A stretch of 30,633 nt of DNA from Deltaproteobacteria bacterium. GTDB lineage: Bacteria; Desulfobacterota; DSM-4660; Desulfatiglandales; B25-G16. Positions within the stretch are counted from its first letter, which is position 1; each line of letters starts with the position of its first letter. The position numbers were made by a program, and so were the translations under genes. Shown piece by piece: positions 14,324 through 22,893 of this stretch. Below the pieces are notes generated by a model. That model did not search any database, had not been told where the DNA came from, and was given only the letters and a program-made list of their open reading frames with translations. The stretch lies in assembly GCA_020348625.1 (NCBI GenBank), contig CP070752.1, positions 2,144,378-2,175,010 on the forward strand. Direction: 5' to 3'.

Positions 14324-16651
14324 CTACATACACACCCTTCTCACCTGCCTCATGTCGGTTTGACCGGTGAGCACCTTTCTTATGCCGTCTTGCATCAGGG
14401 TTGTCATACCGTTGGCAACGGCCTGCTTCCTGATCTCTGCCATCGGGGCTCTAACCTGGACAAGAGACTTCATTTCGTCGTCAGCGACCAACAGCTCATG
14501 GATTCCGGTTCTTCCTTTGTAGCCTATATTCTGACATTTCGAACAGCCCTTGGCCCTATAAAGAACCAAATCATCACTGTATGATATGTTCAGGGCGTCA
14601 AAATCACCATCATAGGCCCTGACCAAGGAGTCGAATTCATCTTGGGAAGGATGATACTCTTCCTTGCAGTCCGGACAGAGAGTTCTGACCAGGCGTTGGG
14701 CAAGAATCCCCAAGAGAGCATCGGCAAAGTTGAAAGGGTCCATTCCCATATCCAGCAACCGGGTGATTGTTTCAGGTGCACTGTTGGTGTGGAGCGTTGA
14801 GAAGACGAGATGCCCGGTCAAAGATGCTTCAATTCCCGTAGACACCGTTTCCTTATCGCGCATTTCCCCAACCATGATCACGTCTGGATCAGCGCGCAAG
14901 AACGCCCTCATTGCTGATGCAAAATTAAGCCCTATCTTTGGATGAACCTGAAGCTGTCGCAAGCCATCCTGCGTTATTTCTACAGGGTCTTCGGCGGTCC
15001 ATATCTTTGTTTCAGGTTTGTTAATATGCCGCAAAGCAGAATGCAGCGTTGTGGTTTTGCCGCTCCCAGTGGGGCCCACGCACAGGACAATGCCATAAGG
15101 CCTCTGTATGATTTCGACAAAGTCCGCATAGGTTCTGTCGCTCATCCCCATCTGATCCAAAGGCATTGGTTCACCGCTGGGTAATAACCGCATGACAAGA
15201 TCTTCATTTTGCCCTGTGGTGGGTATTGAAGCAACCCGCAGCTCGATATCGAGGGGGCCGTATCTCCTGAATTTGATCTTCCCGTCCTGAGGCAGGCGCC
15301 TTTCCGCAATGTCAAGATCTGCCATGATCTTGATTCGGGAACAGACCGCATTCTTATACGTATACGGGAGAGTCTGGTATACGTGGCATGCCCCGTCCAC
15401 CCTGAACCTGATCACGGCATCGGCTTTACCCAATCTCGGTTCTATATGGATATCCGAGGCCCCCCGGTTGTATGCATCGATAATCGTTTTGCTCACGAGC
15501 CTGACAATAGCTCCATCCTCCTCCGAAACTTCGCTTAGGCCAGGATCTTCCAAATCCTCAGCGTCTTCGCCGCTCTCTAGCTGCCCCAAGATATCCTCGA
15601 TACTCCCCGAATCACTTTTGAGTGGAGACGCATCCACGCTAAAGAAAAGATCAATCATCTTGATAATATCTTCCTTGAGGGCAATGCAGAACTCCAAATT
15701 TTTCCCGGGCAAAAGCCGCTTTACTGCATCCTGCGCGGGAAGGTAGTCCGGGTTTTCCATTGCTATCAAGATCTTTGAACCGGACTCTCCAGCAGGCACA
15801 AAGAGGTTGTCTTTTAGGTACCTGGGCCTCAAACCTTTGAGGAGCCTCCCCGGAATTATCATTTTCTCATCATAGGCTATGAAACGGGCATTATAGAACG
15901 CGCTCAAGGACTTGCCTACTTCCAATTTGGGCACGCTGAAGTTGTGGATGAGAACGTTTTCCGCGCTATCCCCTTTGGCTCTTGCCAGGGCCATCGCGTC
16001 TTCCAGATTCTTACGGGAAACGATATTGTTGCTGATTAGATAGTCGAATTTTGTTGCCCTTCCTCGCTGGAAGACCTTCCGATGATTGTAGAATGCAATG
16101 CCCAGGACCTGGGCTATCTCCGTTACATTCTTCTGATCCTCTAGGGAAAAATACTTGTCATTGACCTTATTGACGAGCTGAATTACACCCAAGAGATACT
16201 TCTTGAATTTGATAGGTGCAACGAGTACCTGTTTAGTTTTGTAGCCCGTTTTCTCATCCCAACTCTGATCAAATGTCAGCTCCGAGTTTATCCGTTTGAG
16301 TTCGCCCTCATCATAGGCATTTACAATATTGGCCATTTTGCCCGAGGTTGCACAGTAACCTGCCAGGCTTGTATTTGAAATAGGCACCCTGATCTCGTTT
16401 ATTTCCGTACCCGTCTTAAATCGCGAAACGATCTCCTTATTTGCGCCGTCCACGACATAGATGGTTAGTCGATCAGCAGAGAAAAGACCCAGGATGCTCT
16501 CCCTCAAATTGATCAGAATATCATCAATGTCCCTAGACGCGTTTATCTTGTTGGTAATGAACACAAGGCGCTTGCTGAATTCAAGTTCCTTTTTTAGGAC
16601 ATTGATATTGTCCACCTTCTTGTTTTCGCTCTCTGTCTTTAGAACTGCCAT
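14324..16651 (-). CDS. GspE/PilB-type secretion or type IV pilus ATPase with N-terminal GAF domain
   Basis: This 775-aa protein has three parts. Residues about 25-190 form a GAF-like sensory domain. Residues about 200-330 form a MshEN (T2SSE N-terminal) domain of the kind that binds c-di-GMP in some family members. Residues about 375-770 form the GspE/PilB ATPase: an arginine-rich patch, Walker A GPTGSGKTT (526-534), Walker B VIMVGEMRD (591-599), LTGHLVFSTLHTN, and the zinc pair CPDC (659-662) and CSKC (703-706). The assembly motor drives type IV pilus or type II secretion. No gspF/pilC or pilin gene is adjacent, so it is an orphan here. A plausible -35/-10 lies upstream in the maf spacer but is weak. 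AGAGG precedes the ATG. Confidence 0.9.
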   Translation of the reverse strand: MAVLKTESENKKVDNINVLKKELEFSKRLVFITNKINASRDIDDILINLRESILGLFSADRLTIYVVDGANKEIVSRFKTGTEINEIRVPISNTSLAGYCATSGKMANIVNAYDEGELKRINSELTFDQSWDEKTGYKTKQVLVAPIKFKKYLLGVIQLVNKVNDKYFSLEDQKNVTEIAQVLGIAFYNHRKVFQRGRATKFDYLISNNIVSRKNLEDAMALARAKGDSAENVLIHNFSVPKLEVGKSLSAFYNARFIAYDEKMIIPGRLLKGLRPRYLKDNLFVPAGESGSKILIAMENPDYLPAQDAVKRLLPGKNLEFCIALKEDIIKMIDLFFSVDASPLKSDSGSIEDILGQLESGEDAEDLEDPGLSEVSEEDGAIVRLVSKTIIDAYNRGASDIHIEPRLGKADAVIRFRVDGACHVYQTLPYTYKNAVCSRIKIMADLDIAERRLPQDGKIKFRRYGPLDIELRVASIPTTGQNEDLVMRLLPSGEPMPLDQMGMSDRTYADFVEIIQRPYGIVLCVGPTGSGKTTTLHSALRHINKPETKIWTAEDPVEITQDGLRQLQVHPKIGLNFASAMRAFLRADPDVIMVGEMRDKETVSTGIEASLTGHLVFSTLHTNSAPETITRLLDMGMDPFNFADALLGILAQRLVRTLCPDCKEEYHPSQDEFDSLVRAYDGDFDALNISYSDDLVLYRAKGCSKCQNIGYKGRTGIHELLVADDEMKSLVQVRAPMAEIRKQAVANGMTTLMQDGIRKVLTGQTDMRQVRRVCM

Positions 16652-16807
16652 TCTGTTAAACCTCTTGAAAACAGATAAATCCAGTATTCTCCTTTATCAC
16701 ATATCGTTATTTCTTTTCAAATTGTTTAATCCTATTTTTCATTTGAAAAAAGCCCGTTGATCACATAAAAAATGGAAAGCCTCGCCGCAACAAGCTAACG
16801 AAGATGC

Positions 16808-17446
16808 ATGATGCTCCACAAACCTATTAGCAGAGAAAACCCTCTCATCCTGGCCTCGGTTTCCCCGAGGCGAAGGGATATACTTAATCAGATCGGCATC
16901 CCGTTTCAGTCAATTGGAAGTAGGACGGATGAGGCAGTCAATAGAAAGATGAAACCGACGGACTTTGCTTGTCTGATGGCAACCCGAAAGGCAGAATACG
17001 TACAAAATGTATACACAAGTCGATGGATCCTCGCTGCCGATACGCTTGTTGTTGTCAACAAAAGGATATATGGGAAGCCAAGGGATGCTCAGGACTGCCG
17101 TGCTATGCTGAGTGAATTAAGCGGCAAACGTCACCGAGTTATCACCGGGTTCTGCATTCTTGACCCTAGTGGCAACAAATCGCACCTAGAGGCGGTATCA
17201 ACAGGGGTTCACGTAAAAGAGCTGAGCGCATTGGAGATCGAGGCCTACATTAAGACCAGGGAGCCGTTTGGTAAGGCAGGGGCTTACGCAATCCAGGGGA
17301 TTGGGGCATTTATGATAGAAGGGATTGAGGGTTCTTATACTAACATCGTCGGATTACCTGTCTGCGAGGTTGTGCGTGCTTTACTCGCATGCGGCGCCCT
17401 GCAGGGTTTTCCTATTGGCAATAGTCAAGAGCTGCGCATCCATTAA
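16808..17446 (+). CDS. maf: Maf family nucleoside triphosphate pyrophosphatase
   Basis: This 212-aa protein has the Maf signature ASVSPRRRDIL near residue 17, then AADTLVVV and GKPRDAQDC, and the conserved C-terminal sequence GKAGAYAIQGIGAFMIEGIEGSY with YTNIVGLP. Maf proteins hydrolyse dTTP/UTP or modified pyrimidine triphosphates and are linked to septum inhibition. The ATG at 16808 lacks a clear Shine-Dalgarno sequence. It is transcribed divergently from the ATPase gene and convergently with rlmB, whose end is 18 nt away. The C-terminal 20 residues after LLACGALQG are not conserved. Confidence 0.93.
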   Translation: MMLHKPISRENPLILASVSPRRRDILNQIGIPFQSIGSRTDEAVNRKMKPTDFACLMATRKAEYVQNVYTSRWILAADTLVVVNKRIYGKPRDAQDCRAMLSELSGKRHRVITGFCILDPSGNKSHLEAVSTGVHVKELSALEIEAYIKTREPFGKAGAYAIQGIGAFMIEGIEGSYTNIVGLPVCEVVRALLACGALQGFPIGNSQELRIH

Positions 17447-17464
17447 TTGTTGCATGAGTATTTG

Positions 17465-18217
17465 TCACCCTTTCTCGTCCGGGGTGTAACCCCTTTGCCG
17501 AGCAATCTCAGAGAGGATTACTCCTGCAGCCACAGCCACGTTAAGGGAATCAAGATGGCCCAATCTCGGTATGCTTAACAACTGGTGACACTCGTTTTTC
17601 GCCACTTTACTCAAGCCCTTGTCTTCGCTGCCCAAAACTAAAACGACGTTCCTTCTCCACTCAAACTCATAGATGGTTTCCTTGCTCTCTCCCGCAGCCC
17701 CAACTATCCAGAAACCAAGTTCTTTTAATTCTCTTAGGGCCCTAGCTATGTTTACAACCTTTGCCACAGGCAGGTAGGCCGCTGCACCTGCTGATATTCT
17801 CTGCACTGCTTTCGTTACAGAAGCTGCTCGGTCCCTTGGCAGGATAAGGCCTTGTACTCCAAAAAAGTCAGCGGTTCTTATGAGGGATCCGAGATTTCCG
17901 ATGTCAGTAATGTGATCCGCAACCAACAACAAACCACCGTCTCTTTTGCCCAGGCAAATCCTCGTTAGATCGCTCAAATCGGCATAACGATACGTGCTCA
18001 AAACGCCTATTATGCCCTGGTGTGGCAAACCAGCCGAAAGACTATCCAAGTAGGTCTTGTCTCTTCGTCTGATCGGTATTCCTTTTGCTCGGGCCAGATC
18101 AAGTATTTCATTCAACCTTACAGTGCTCCGTGTCTTGGAAACGAACAGCTCGGCAATGCCCCTGCCTTCCTTAAGGTTCTCTTTTACCGCATGTATGCCA
18201 GTCACTAGGTTGAGCAT
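17465..18217 (-). CDS. rlmB: RlmB/TrmH-type 23S rRNA 2'-O-ribose methyltransferase
   Basis: This 250-aa SPOUT-fold methyltransferase starts with the SpoU substrate-binding domain (GIHAVKENL, then ELFVSK). The catalytic knot follows: DHITDIGNLGSLIRTADFFG (motif 1 with the catalytic arginine), LVLGSEDKGL (motif 2) and SIPRLGHLDSLNVAVAAGV (motif 3). Members methylate the 2'-O of a guanosine in 23S rRNA (G2251 in E. coli for RlmB). It is the last gene of the DUF4416-yicC-remA-gmk run on the minus strand, 83 nt after gmk. The exact target base cannot be read from sequence. Confidence 0.92.
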   Translation of the reverse strand: MLNLVTGIHAVKENLKEGRGIAELFVSKTRSTVRLNEILDLARAKGIPIRRRDKTYLDSLSAGLPHQGIIGVLSTYRYADLSDLTRICLGKRDGGLLLVADHITDIGNLGSLIRTADFFGVQGLILPRDRAASVTKAVQRISAGAAAYLPVAKVVNIARALRELKELGFWIVGAAGESKETIYEFEWRRNVVLVLGSEDKGLSKVAKNECHQLLSIPRLGHLDSLNVAVAAGVILSEIARQRGYTPDEKG

Positions 18218-18300
18218 GATATGGTATGACCCACATAGGGCGATAGGATGGAGTTCTTAGAACAAAGCAATTTCGAGGTCGAAGAAATAATCGAGACCTA

Positions 18301-18942
18301 TTATATATTGAACATCTTTTCAACGGAGGGCAGACGCAGCTTTGTTTGCGCCTTCACAGCAACAATTACTGCCTGAACTTCCCTAACAGCCTGTCTGAGA
18401 TCATCATTAACGATGAGAAAATCGAAGTTTCGACATTCCCGGATCTCTTGCACTGCTTCATTCATACGTAGATCTATATTGGTGCCATCATGGGATGATC
18501 GCTTTTCCAATCTCTCCCGAAGGATTTGCAACGAGGGGGGGGCAATGAAGATGGACGTTGAATCAGGGAAGCGCTTCTTTATTTGCCGAGCACCTTGGAG
18601 ATCGAGGTCCAGAAGAACGTCCTTGCCTGATACCTGTGCACTCCTCACACTCGAAATAGAGGTACCATAGAGTTGATCATAGACAACGGCCCACTCAGCA
18701 AACTCCTGGGCCTGAATCATTTTCTCGAACTGCTTTTTCCCAACAAAATAATAGTGTACTCCATCTAGTTCGTCCTTTCGAGGTGCTCGAGTAGTATGAG
18801 AGATTGAATAGCCAAGGCCCTTCAGATCCTTTCTGACCATCTCAATGATCGTATTCTTTCCACTTCCCGAAGGACCAGTTATTACAAAAAGCTGTCCCTC
18901 TTGAGGCTCTGAGATCCCCTTCATCGCTATCTCGTCAGTCAC
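18301..18942 (-). CDS. gmk: Guanylate kinase
   Basis: This 213-aa enzyme phosphorylates GMP to GDP with ATP. The P-loop is GPSGSGKNT (23-31), with Asn in the position usually held by Ser/Thr right after Lys. The GMP-binding region SHTTRAPRKDELDGVHYYFV is intact, as are the lid and the FIAPPS segment. The start is a GTG at 18942, 4 nt from the end of remA, with a poorly spaced ribosome-binding site; an in-frame ATG six codons later (18924) is an alternative. It belongs to the yicC-remA-gmk-rlmB series. The rpoZ gene that often follows gmk is missing. Confidence 0.92.
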   Translation of the reverse strand: MTDEIAMKGISEPQEGQLFVITGPSGSGKNTIIEMVRKDLKGLGYSISHTTRAPRKDELDGVHYYFVGKKQFEKMIQAQEFAEWAVVYDQLYGTSISSVRSAQVSGKDVLLDLDLQGARQIKKRFPDSTSIFIAPPSLQILRERLEKRSSHDGTNIDLRMNEAVQEIRECRNFDFLIVNDDLRQAVREVQAVIVAVKAQTKLRLPSVEKMFNI

Positions 18943-18945
18943 TGC

Positions 18946-19215
18946 TTAGATCAAATCCTCTCTGCGTATTGTTCCGTTTGGGGAGAACCGCTGGGCTATG
19001 GTTTCCGCCTGAACCGCGGAGAGAATAACGTGATTGCTATCCGTTATTATTACGGATCTAGTTCTTCTGCCTTGTGTGGCATCTACCAGCCGCTTTCCAT
19101 CCTTTGCTTCCTCCCGCAGGCGCCTCACCGGCGCCGAAGTAGGTGATATAATGGCAATAACCCTGTTGGATACAAGAAAATTACCGAAACCGATATTGAG
19201 TAAACTCGGATCCAT
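18946..19215 (-). CDS. remA: RemA/DUF370-family regulatory protein
   Basis: The protein starts [19 protein letters not shown] and is about 89 aa. The RemA core is clear: [36 protein letters not shown], and the C-terminal ETIAQRF. In Bacillus, RemA is a DNA-binding regulator of matrix genes; in Gram-negatives it is common between yicC and gmk and its targets are not known. The frame is open upstream to 19239, but ATG 19215 has GGAGG 7 nt away and matches family length, so I use it. It is 35 nt after the end of yicC. Confidence 0.9.
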   Translation of the reverse strand: MDPSLLNIGFGNFLVSNRVIAIISPTSAPVRRLREEAKDGKRLVDATQGRRTRSVIITDSNHVILSAVQAETIAQRFSPNGTIRREDLI

Positions 19216-19250
19216 GACCTCTCTCCTCCGTTTCTTCAAGGTTATGTAAA

Positions 19251-20129
19251 TTACTCAACGTTTTGAACCTGCTCTCTCAATTTCTCTAGTTCCGCTTTGA
19301 TCTCCACCGTCCGCTGAGAAATGAATGAATCACCAGCCTTAGATCCGATCGTATTCACCTCTCTGTGCATCTCCTGCAAAAGAAACTCCAGCCTCCGCCC
19401 AATTGCATCATCCTGTTTCATGTAACTCCTAAACTGCGCCAAATGACTGCGTGTCCGTACCAGCTCCTCTGTAATATCAGATCGCTCAGCGAGAAAGGCT
19501 GCCTCTTGCATCAAGCGATCTTCTGTTATTTCAATATCCTTTATCAATTTCCTAATCTTCATTCTCAAGTTATCTAGGTATTTCTCACCTGTTTTACCTC
19601 TTTGGCTCTCTATCTCATTGATATAACCTTCTATCTTGTTTAGCCTGGCCTTGAAGTCCTCCTCTAGCACCCTACCTTCATTCACCCTCATACTTTCTAA
19701 CGAAAGCAAGGCCTCATTGATGACTTCCTTCAGATCCGGCCAAAGCTTTTCCATATCCACGTCATCCTGCTTGAAAAGAATAGCGTCCCTCAGCTGAGCG
19801 AAAAGGGAGGGATGAATCGGTTCCTCGGTTCCGAGTTCTTTCTTGAGTTCATCGAAAATACTAATATAAGCCTTAATCAGGGGTCTGTTGAGCTCAAGTC
19901 TCAGGTTGTTTTCACCATTGTTTTTCGTCTGTACCGATACCTCTACTCTTCCTCTCCTTAGTACCGAGCTAATCATTGACTTAATTCGATCCTCTAACGG
20001 CTGAAGTCCCTGGGGCAGTTTCAGGAAAATCTCTCGATAACGGCTGTTTACTGACTTCATTTCTGCGATGAGTTCCGTGTTTCCCTTGACCGCTTCAGAT
20101 CTGCCATACGCAGTCATACTCTTAAGCAT
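19251..20129 (-). CDS. yicC: YicC/YloC family endoribonuclease
   Basis: This 292-aa protein begins with the family motif [12 protein letters not shown] and carries the two YicC domains: the N-terminal one (about 1-155, with [16 protein letters not shown]) and the C-terminal DUF1732 (about 210-292, ending ...[24 protein letters not shown]). The conserved [16 protein letters not shown] and [27 protein letters not shown] segments are present. YicC-type proteins are described as endoribonucleases acting on small and messenger RNAs. AAAGGA lies 5 nt before the ATG, and its first 8 nt overlap the end of the DUF4416 gene. Confidence 0.93.
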   Translation of the reverse strand: MLKSMTAYGRSEAVKGNTELIAEMKSVNSRYREIFLKLPQGLQPLEDRIKSMISSVLRRGRVEVSVQTKNNGENNLRLELNRPLIKAYISIFDELKKELGTEEPIHPSLFAQLRDAILFKQDDVDMEKLWPDLKEVINEALLSLESMRVNEGRVLEEDFKARLNKIEGYINEIESQRGKTGEKYLDNLRMKIRKLIKDIEITEDRLMQEAAFLAERSDITEELVRTRSHLAQFRSYMKQDDAIGRRLEFLLQEMHREVNTIGSKAGDSFISQRTVEIKAELEKLREQVQNVE

Positions 20130-20667
20130 GATAGTCCTTTCTCCCTTCTCGCAAGGAGTGTAAGTACTCAGCCCTCACTGTGTTGAAATACTTGATAACC
20201 TTTTCATCGGCGTAATCAGGATACGTCCAGGGAAGAGGCTTAAAGGTGCCAGCGTGGTATACAAGCGTGAGATCGGCATATATTCCTCGGCCCAAATAAA
20301 TCCTGTGGATATAGTTCTTACCACTAGCAAGGATCAGCCTCTCTAATGAAATATAACCCGGATCGATGTTTATGGTTCTCCTTTTTTTAGCCAGATGTCC
20401 GTTTTCGAGGGTGTTGGTTAACAGCTTTACGTCTACCAGAGCATCCGGAGCGATGAGCCTTGAAAAAGAAATGAACCGCCTATAGAGCGGCCATCCCATC
20501 TCATTTGCATAATACCTTGTCCTGTCAAAAATCAGCTTCTCGCTCTTCCAGTCAGTGGGCCCAAAATGGGTCTCCATCTCCTGCATAACCCCACCTAGCA
20601 AATCTTCATCTGGGGAAAAGAGACTACTTATTAGCTTTACCTCTGGCGGCTCCTTCGGGATACTCAT
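20122..20667 (-). CDS. DUF4416 family protein
   Basis: This 181-aa protein has the DUF4416 pattern: VKLISSLFSPDEDLL near the N-terminus, a central FGPTDWKSE...RTRYYANEMG section, INIDPGYISLERLILAS, and a C-terminal PWTYPDYADEKVIKYFN. The family is common in Desulfobacterota next to yicC and has no known function. There are no signal or membrane segments. The stop codon overlaps the yicC start, so translation is probably coupled. The role is unknown; a link to RNA or nucleotide metabolism is only a guess from the neighbours. Confidence 0.85.
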   Translation of the reverse strand: MSIPKEPPEVKLISSLFSPDEDLLGGVMQEMETHFGPTDWKSEKLIFDRTRYYANEMGWPLYRRFISFSRLIAPDALVDVKLLTNTLENGHLAKKRRTINIDPGYISLERLILASGKNYIHRIYLGRGIYADLTLVYHAGTFKPLPWTYPDYADEKVIKYFNTVRAEYLHSLREGRKDYHA

Positions 20668-20812
20668 TATGCAATCTTCTCGCGATAGGTATGCTTCAGT
20701 CCAGGCCTGTGAACTCAGGTCAAACAGCTCAAGTGCATTTCAGATGGCAATTCTCTAAGTCTAAAACAGAATCCTCCCTTTCTGTAAAAGTCGGCCTTTA
20801 ATTATCGCCCAA

Positions 20813-21844
20813 TTAGTCGTCTCGAGAAAAATGAGTGTTGATCGCGTGTTTGAGATCGTCCATTTTTGCCGCCGATGTACCAATCTCACCAACCACTATT
20901 CCAGCGGCAAGATTGGACAGATGGGCAGCAGATTTGAGATCAAGCCCAGCAGCCATACCAAGCGTGAGGATAGCTATGACAGTATCCCCTGCCCCTGTCA
21001 CATCGTATACCTTTCGTGCCACAGACTTTATATGGGTTATGTTGCCGTTTTGTTCAAAAAGAGTCATGCCATCAGAGCCTCTTGTGATCAACAGCGCCTT
21101 GAAATCTTTGCTATCCAATAGTCTTTTTCCAGTCTCCGCTAAGCCTTGTTCATCCTGTATTTCCACACCTGCTATTTCTGCCGCCTCATTTTGGTTCGGC
21201 GTAATTACCGTTACATTTCTGTAAAGGGAGAAATTTTTTGTGTTTGGGTCGACTGCCACCGGGCCATTGCTTTCTGAGAACACAGCTTTCAGGCCATCCA
21301 TCAGTTGAGCACAAATGACGCCCTTCCCATAGTCAGAGATGATGATTCCCGTAAGGTCCTTGTTTTCTTTGTGGATAAGATCGAGGATACGGCGCGTGGT
21401 CTCTTCCCTCAAAGGCCTCGCGCTTTCCTTATCGTATCTTACAACCTGTTGAGCATGGGCAATAATCCTTGTTTTCACAGTTGTGGGTCTGTCATCCTCT
21501 ACGAAGATACCTTCGACAGTAGCCCCTAAACTCTCGAGCTTCGAGATTATTTCCCTTCCTCTAAAATCATCGCCAACAAGCCCGCACAAGAGAGCATTTC
21601 CCCCGCAAGCAACAATATTGTTTACAACATTTGCAGCGCCACCCAGCATGGTTGTCTCGTGTTCTACCCCAACAACCGGTACGGGTGCTTCCGGAGAAAT
21701 TCTGGAAACCTTTCCCCAGATGAATTGATCGAGCATTATATCGCCGATGACCAAGATCCTCGAACTACTGAAATCGTCGATTGCCCTATAAAGACATTCC
21801 GCATCAGCAATTTTCATAATAGAATTCCCATGCTCCTCCGCCAT
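20813..21844 (-). CDS. rfaE1: D-glycero-beta-D-manno-heptose-7-phosphate kinase (HldE kinase domain, RfaE1)
   Basis: This PfkB-family sugar kinase phosphorylates heptose-7-phosphate at C1 in the ADP-heptose pathway for LPS inner core. The motifs are GDIMLDQFIWG, SPEAPVPVV, LGGAANVVNNI, PTTVKTRI, YGKGVI, PNQNEAAE and the catalytic end DVTGAGDTVIA. The cytidylyl/adenylyl domain of bifunctional HldE is absent, so a separate RfaE2/HldC gene is expected elsewhere. The frame is open from 21916, but the first 24 residues look non-homologous; ATG 21844 has GGAAGA 6 nt upstream and I take it as the start. A further in-frame ATG nine codons later is also possible. It lies upstream of the yicC cluster on the same strand. 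Confidence 0.92.
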   Translation of the reverse strand: MAEEHGNSIMKIADAECLYRAIDDFSSSRILVIGDIMLDQFIWGKVSRISPEAPVPVVGVEHETTMLGGAANVVNNIVACGGNALLCGLVGDDFRGREIISKLESLGATVEGIFVEDDRPTTVKTRIIAHAQQVVRYDKESARPLREETTRRILDLIHKENKDLTGIIISDYGKGVICAQLMDGLKAVFSESNGPVAVDPNTKNFSLYRNVTVITPNQNEAAEIAGVEIQDEQGLAETGKRLLDSKDFKALLITRGSDGMTLFEQNGNITHIKSVARKVYDVTGAGDTVIAILTLGMAAGLDLKSAAHLSNLAAGIVVGEIGTSAAKMDDLKHAINTHFSRDD

Positions 21845-21997
21845 AGCTAATCTTCCGTTACGCTTAGAGGGTTTCTTTGCTTTGCATGCTTGGCTTGGCT
21901 CTAATTTCTGCATCAAAAGAATATAAAAGCATATAGCACATAGTCAGCGTGGCATAAAGTGAAAAGGGCTTCACCACCCTCTCTTGACTTTGCGATT

Positions 21998-22003
21998 ATT
22001 ATA
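21998..22003 (-). promoter_or_regulatory. candidate -10 box upstream of rfaE1
   Basis: A perfect TATAAT is found on the minus strand about 155 nt before the rfaE1 start, but with no convincing -35 box at 16-18 nt. On the opposite strand the same spacer has TTGACT at 21984-21989 with a poor -10. It is the only consensus hexamer in the divergent spacer. Confidence 0.25.
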
Positions 22004-22131
22004 GGGCATTTTACCACCGTACTAGATTGAGGGCTTGTTGATGATTGGCCTTCCTCGCACACTCGCTTTTGGCCACATAACAAGCACCTGTTTGTTAGGA
22101 TCGTAGATATTCGTAAATTGCATGAGAAAAG

Positions 22132-22893
22132 ATGAGCAGATTCCTCAGAGAAAAATTCCCCAAACCCTACACTGCTTTTCAGGAGACGGTTGGGTCACTA
22201 TACTACGAGTTTTTCAAATTAGGGCCCCTTGCCAGGAGAATCTCGGAGAAACGGCTTCACAGTCTTGAATTGGCCTGTCAACATCCGTATGAAGTCGTTA
22301 AGAATTTTACCGGGACCGGTCTTTATCACTCTATTGCACCCGTCCAGATTGAATCGGAGATTACCGAGCTCTTTGAAATTGTCAGAAAACTAGATCCTCA
22401 AGTCATATGTGAAATAGGCACTGATAGGGGAGGCACTCTCTATCTTTGGTCCAAGGTTGTAAAACCGGATGGCCTGATAATCAGCATAGATCTGCCAAGA
22501 ACTTACAGGAAGTCCCTTAATCGTTTCTTTCATATGGCTTTCTTTAGGAATCAGCACATATATTTCCTGAGGGAAAACTCTCAGACATATGCATGTCGGG
22601 AGAAGGTGCGGGAAATCCTGAAGGGAAAAACAATTGATTTCTTATTCATTGACGCAGATCATGCATATGAAGGCGTAAAGAAGGATTTCCAATTGTATTC
22701 CCCTTTGGTGAGCAAATCCGGACTTATAGCTTTTCATGACATTTTGGATGACTGTGGGGTTGATAGGTTTTGGCCTGAAATAAAACCAGACTACCATCAT
22801 TTTGAAATAGTTGAAAATTACGAGCAACGGTGTGCTGGTATAGGAATACTGCTTTATGAACCGGGCAAGGTACATGAAAATACCTCTCATTAA
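22132..22893 (+). CDS. Class I SAM-dependent methyltransferase (Methyltransf_24 / cephalosporin-hydroxylase-like)
   Basis: This 253-aa protein has a Rossmann-type SAM site at CEIGTDRGGTL (93-103), the acidic ribose-binding residue in ISID (117-120), DFLFIDADHAYEGVKKDF (169-186) and the conserved HD at 202-203. This arrangement is shared by the cephalosporin hydroxylase/Methyltransf_24 group, many of which methylate sugars of surface polysaccharides, and fits the LPS neighbourhood. There is no strong ribosome-binding site before the ATG at 22132. The stop codon overlaps that of the convergent methyltransferase gene in the sequence TTAA. The acceptor substrate is unknown. Confidence 0.8.
   Translation: MSRFLREKFPKPYTAFQETVGSLYYEFFKLGPLARRISEKRLHSLELACQHPYEVVKNFTGTGLYHSIAPVQIESEITELFEIVRKLDPQVICEIGTDRGGTLYLWSKVVKPDGLIISIDLPRTYRKSLNRFFHMAFFRNQHIYFLRENSQTYACREKVREILKGKTIDFLFIDADHAYEGVKKDFQLYSPLVSKSGLIAFHDILDDCGVDRFWPEIKPDYHHFEIVENYEQRCAGIGILLYEPGKVHENTSH

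Noticed and set aside
15309..15746. 145-codon plus-strand frame
   Set aside because: Antisense to the GspE-type ATPase; serine-rich shadow composition with no motif.
20766..20785. ACAGAA/TTCTGT stem after rfaE1, possible terminator
   Set aside because: Six AT-rich base pairs with no proper T-run on the minus strand; too weak to call.
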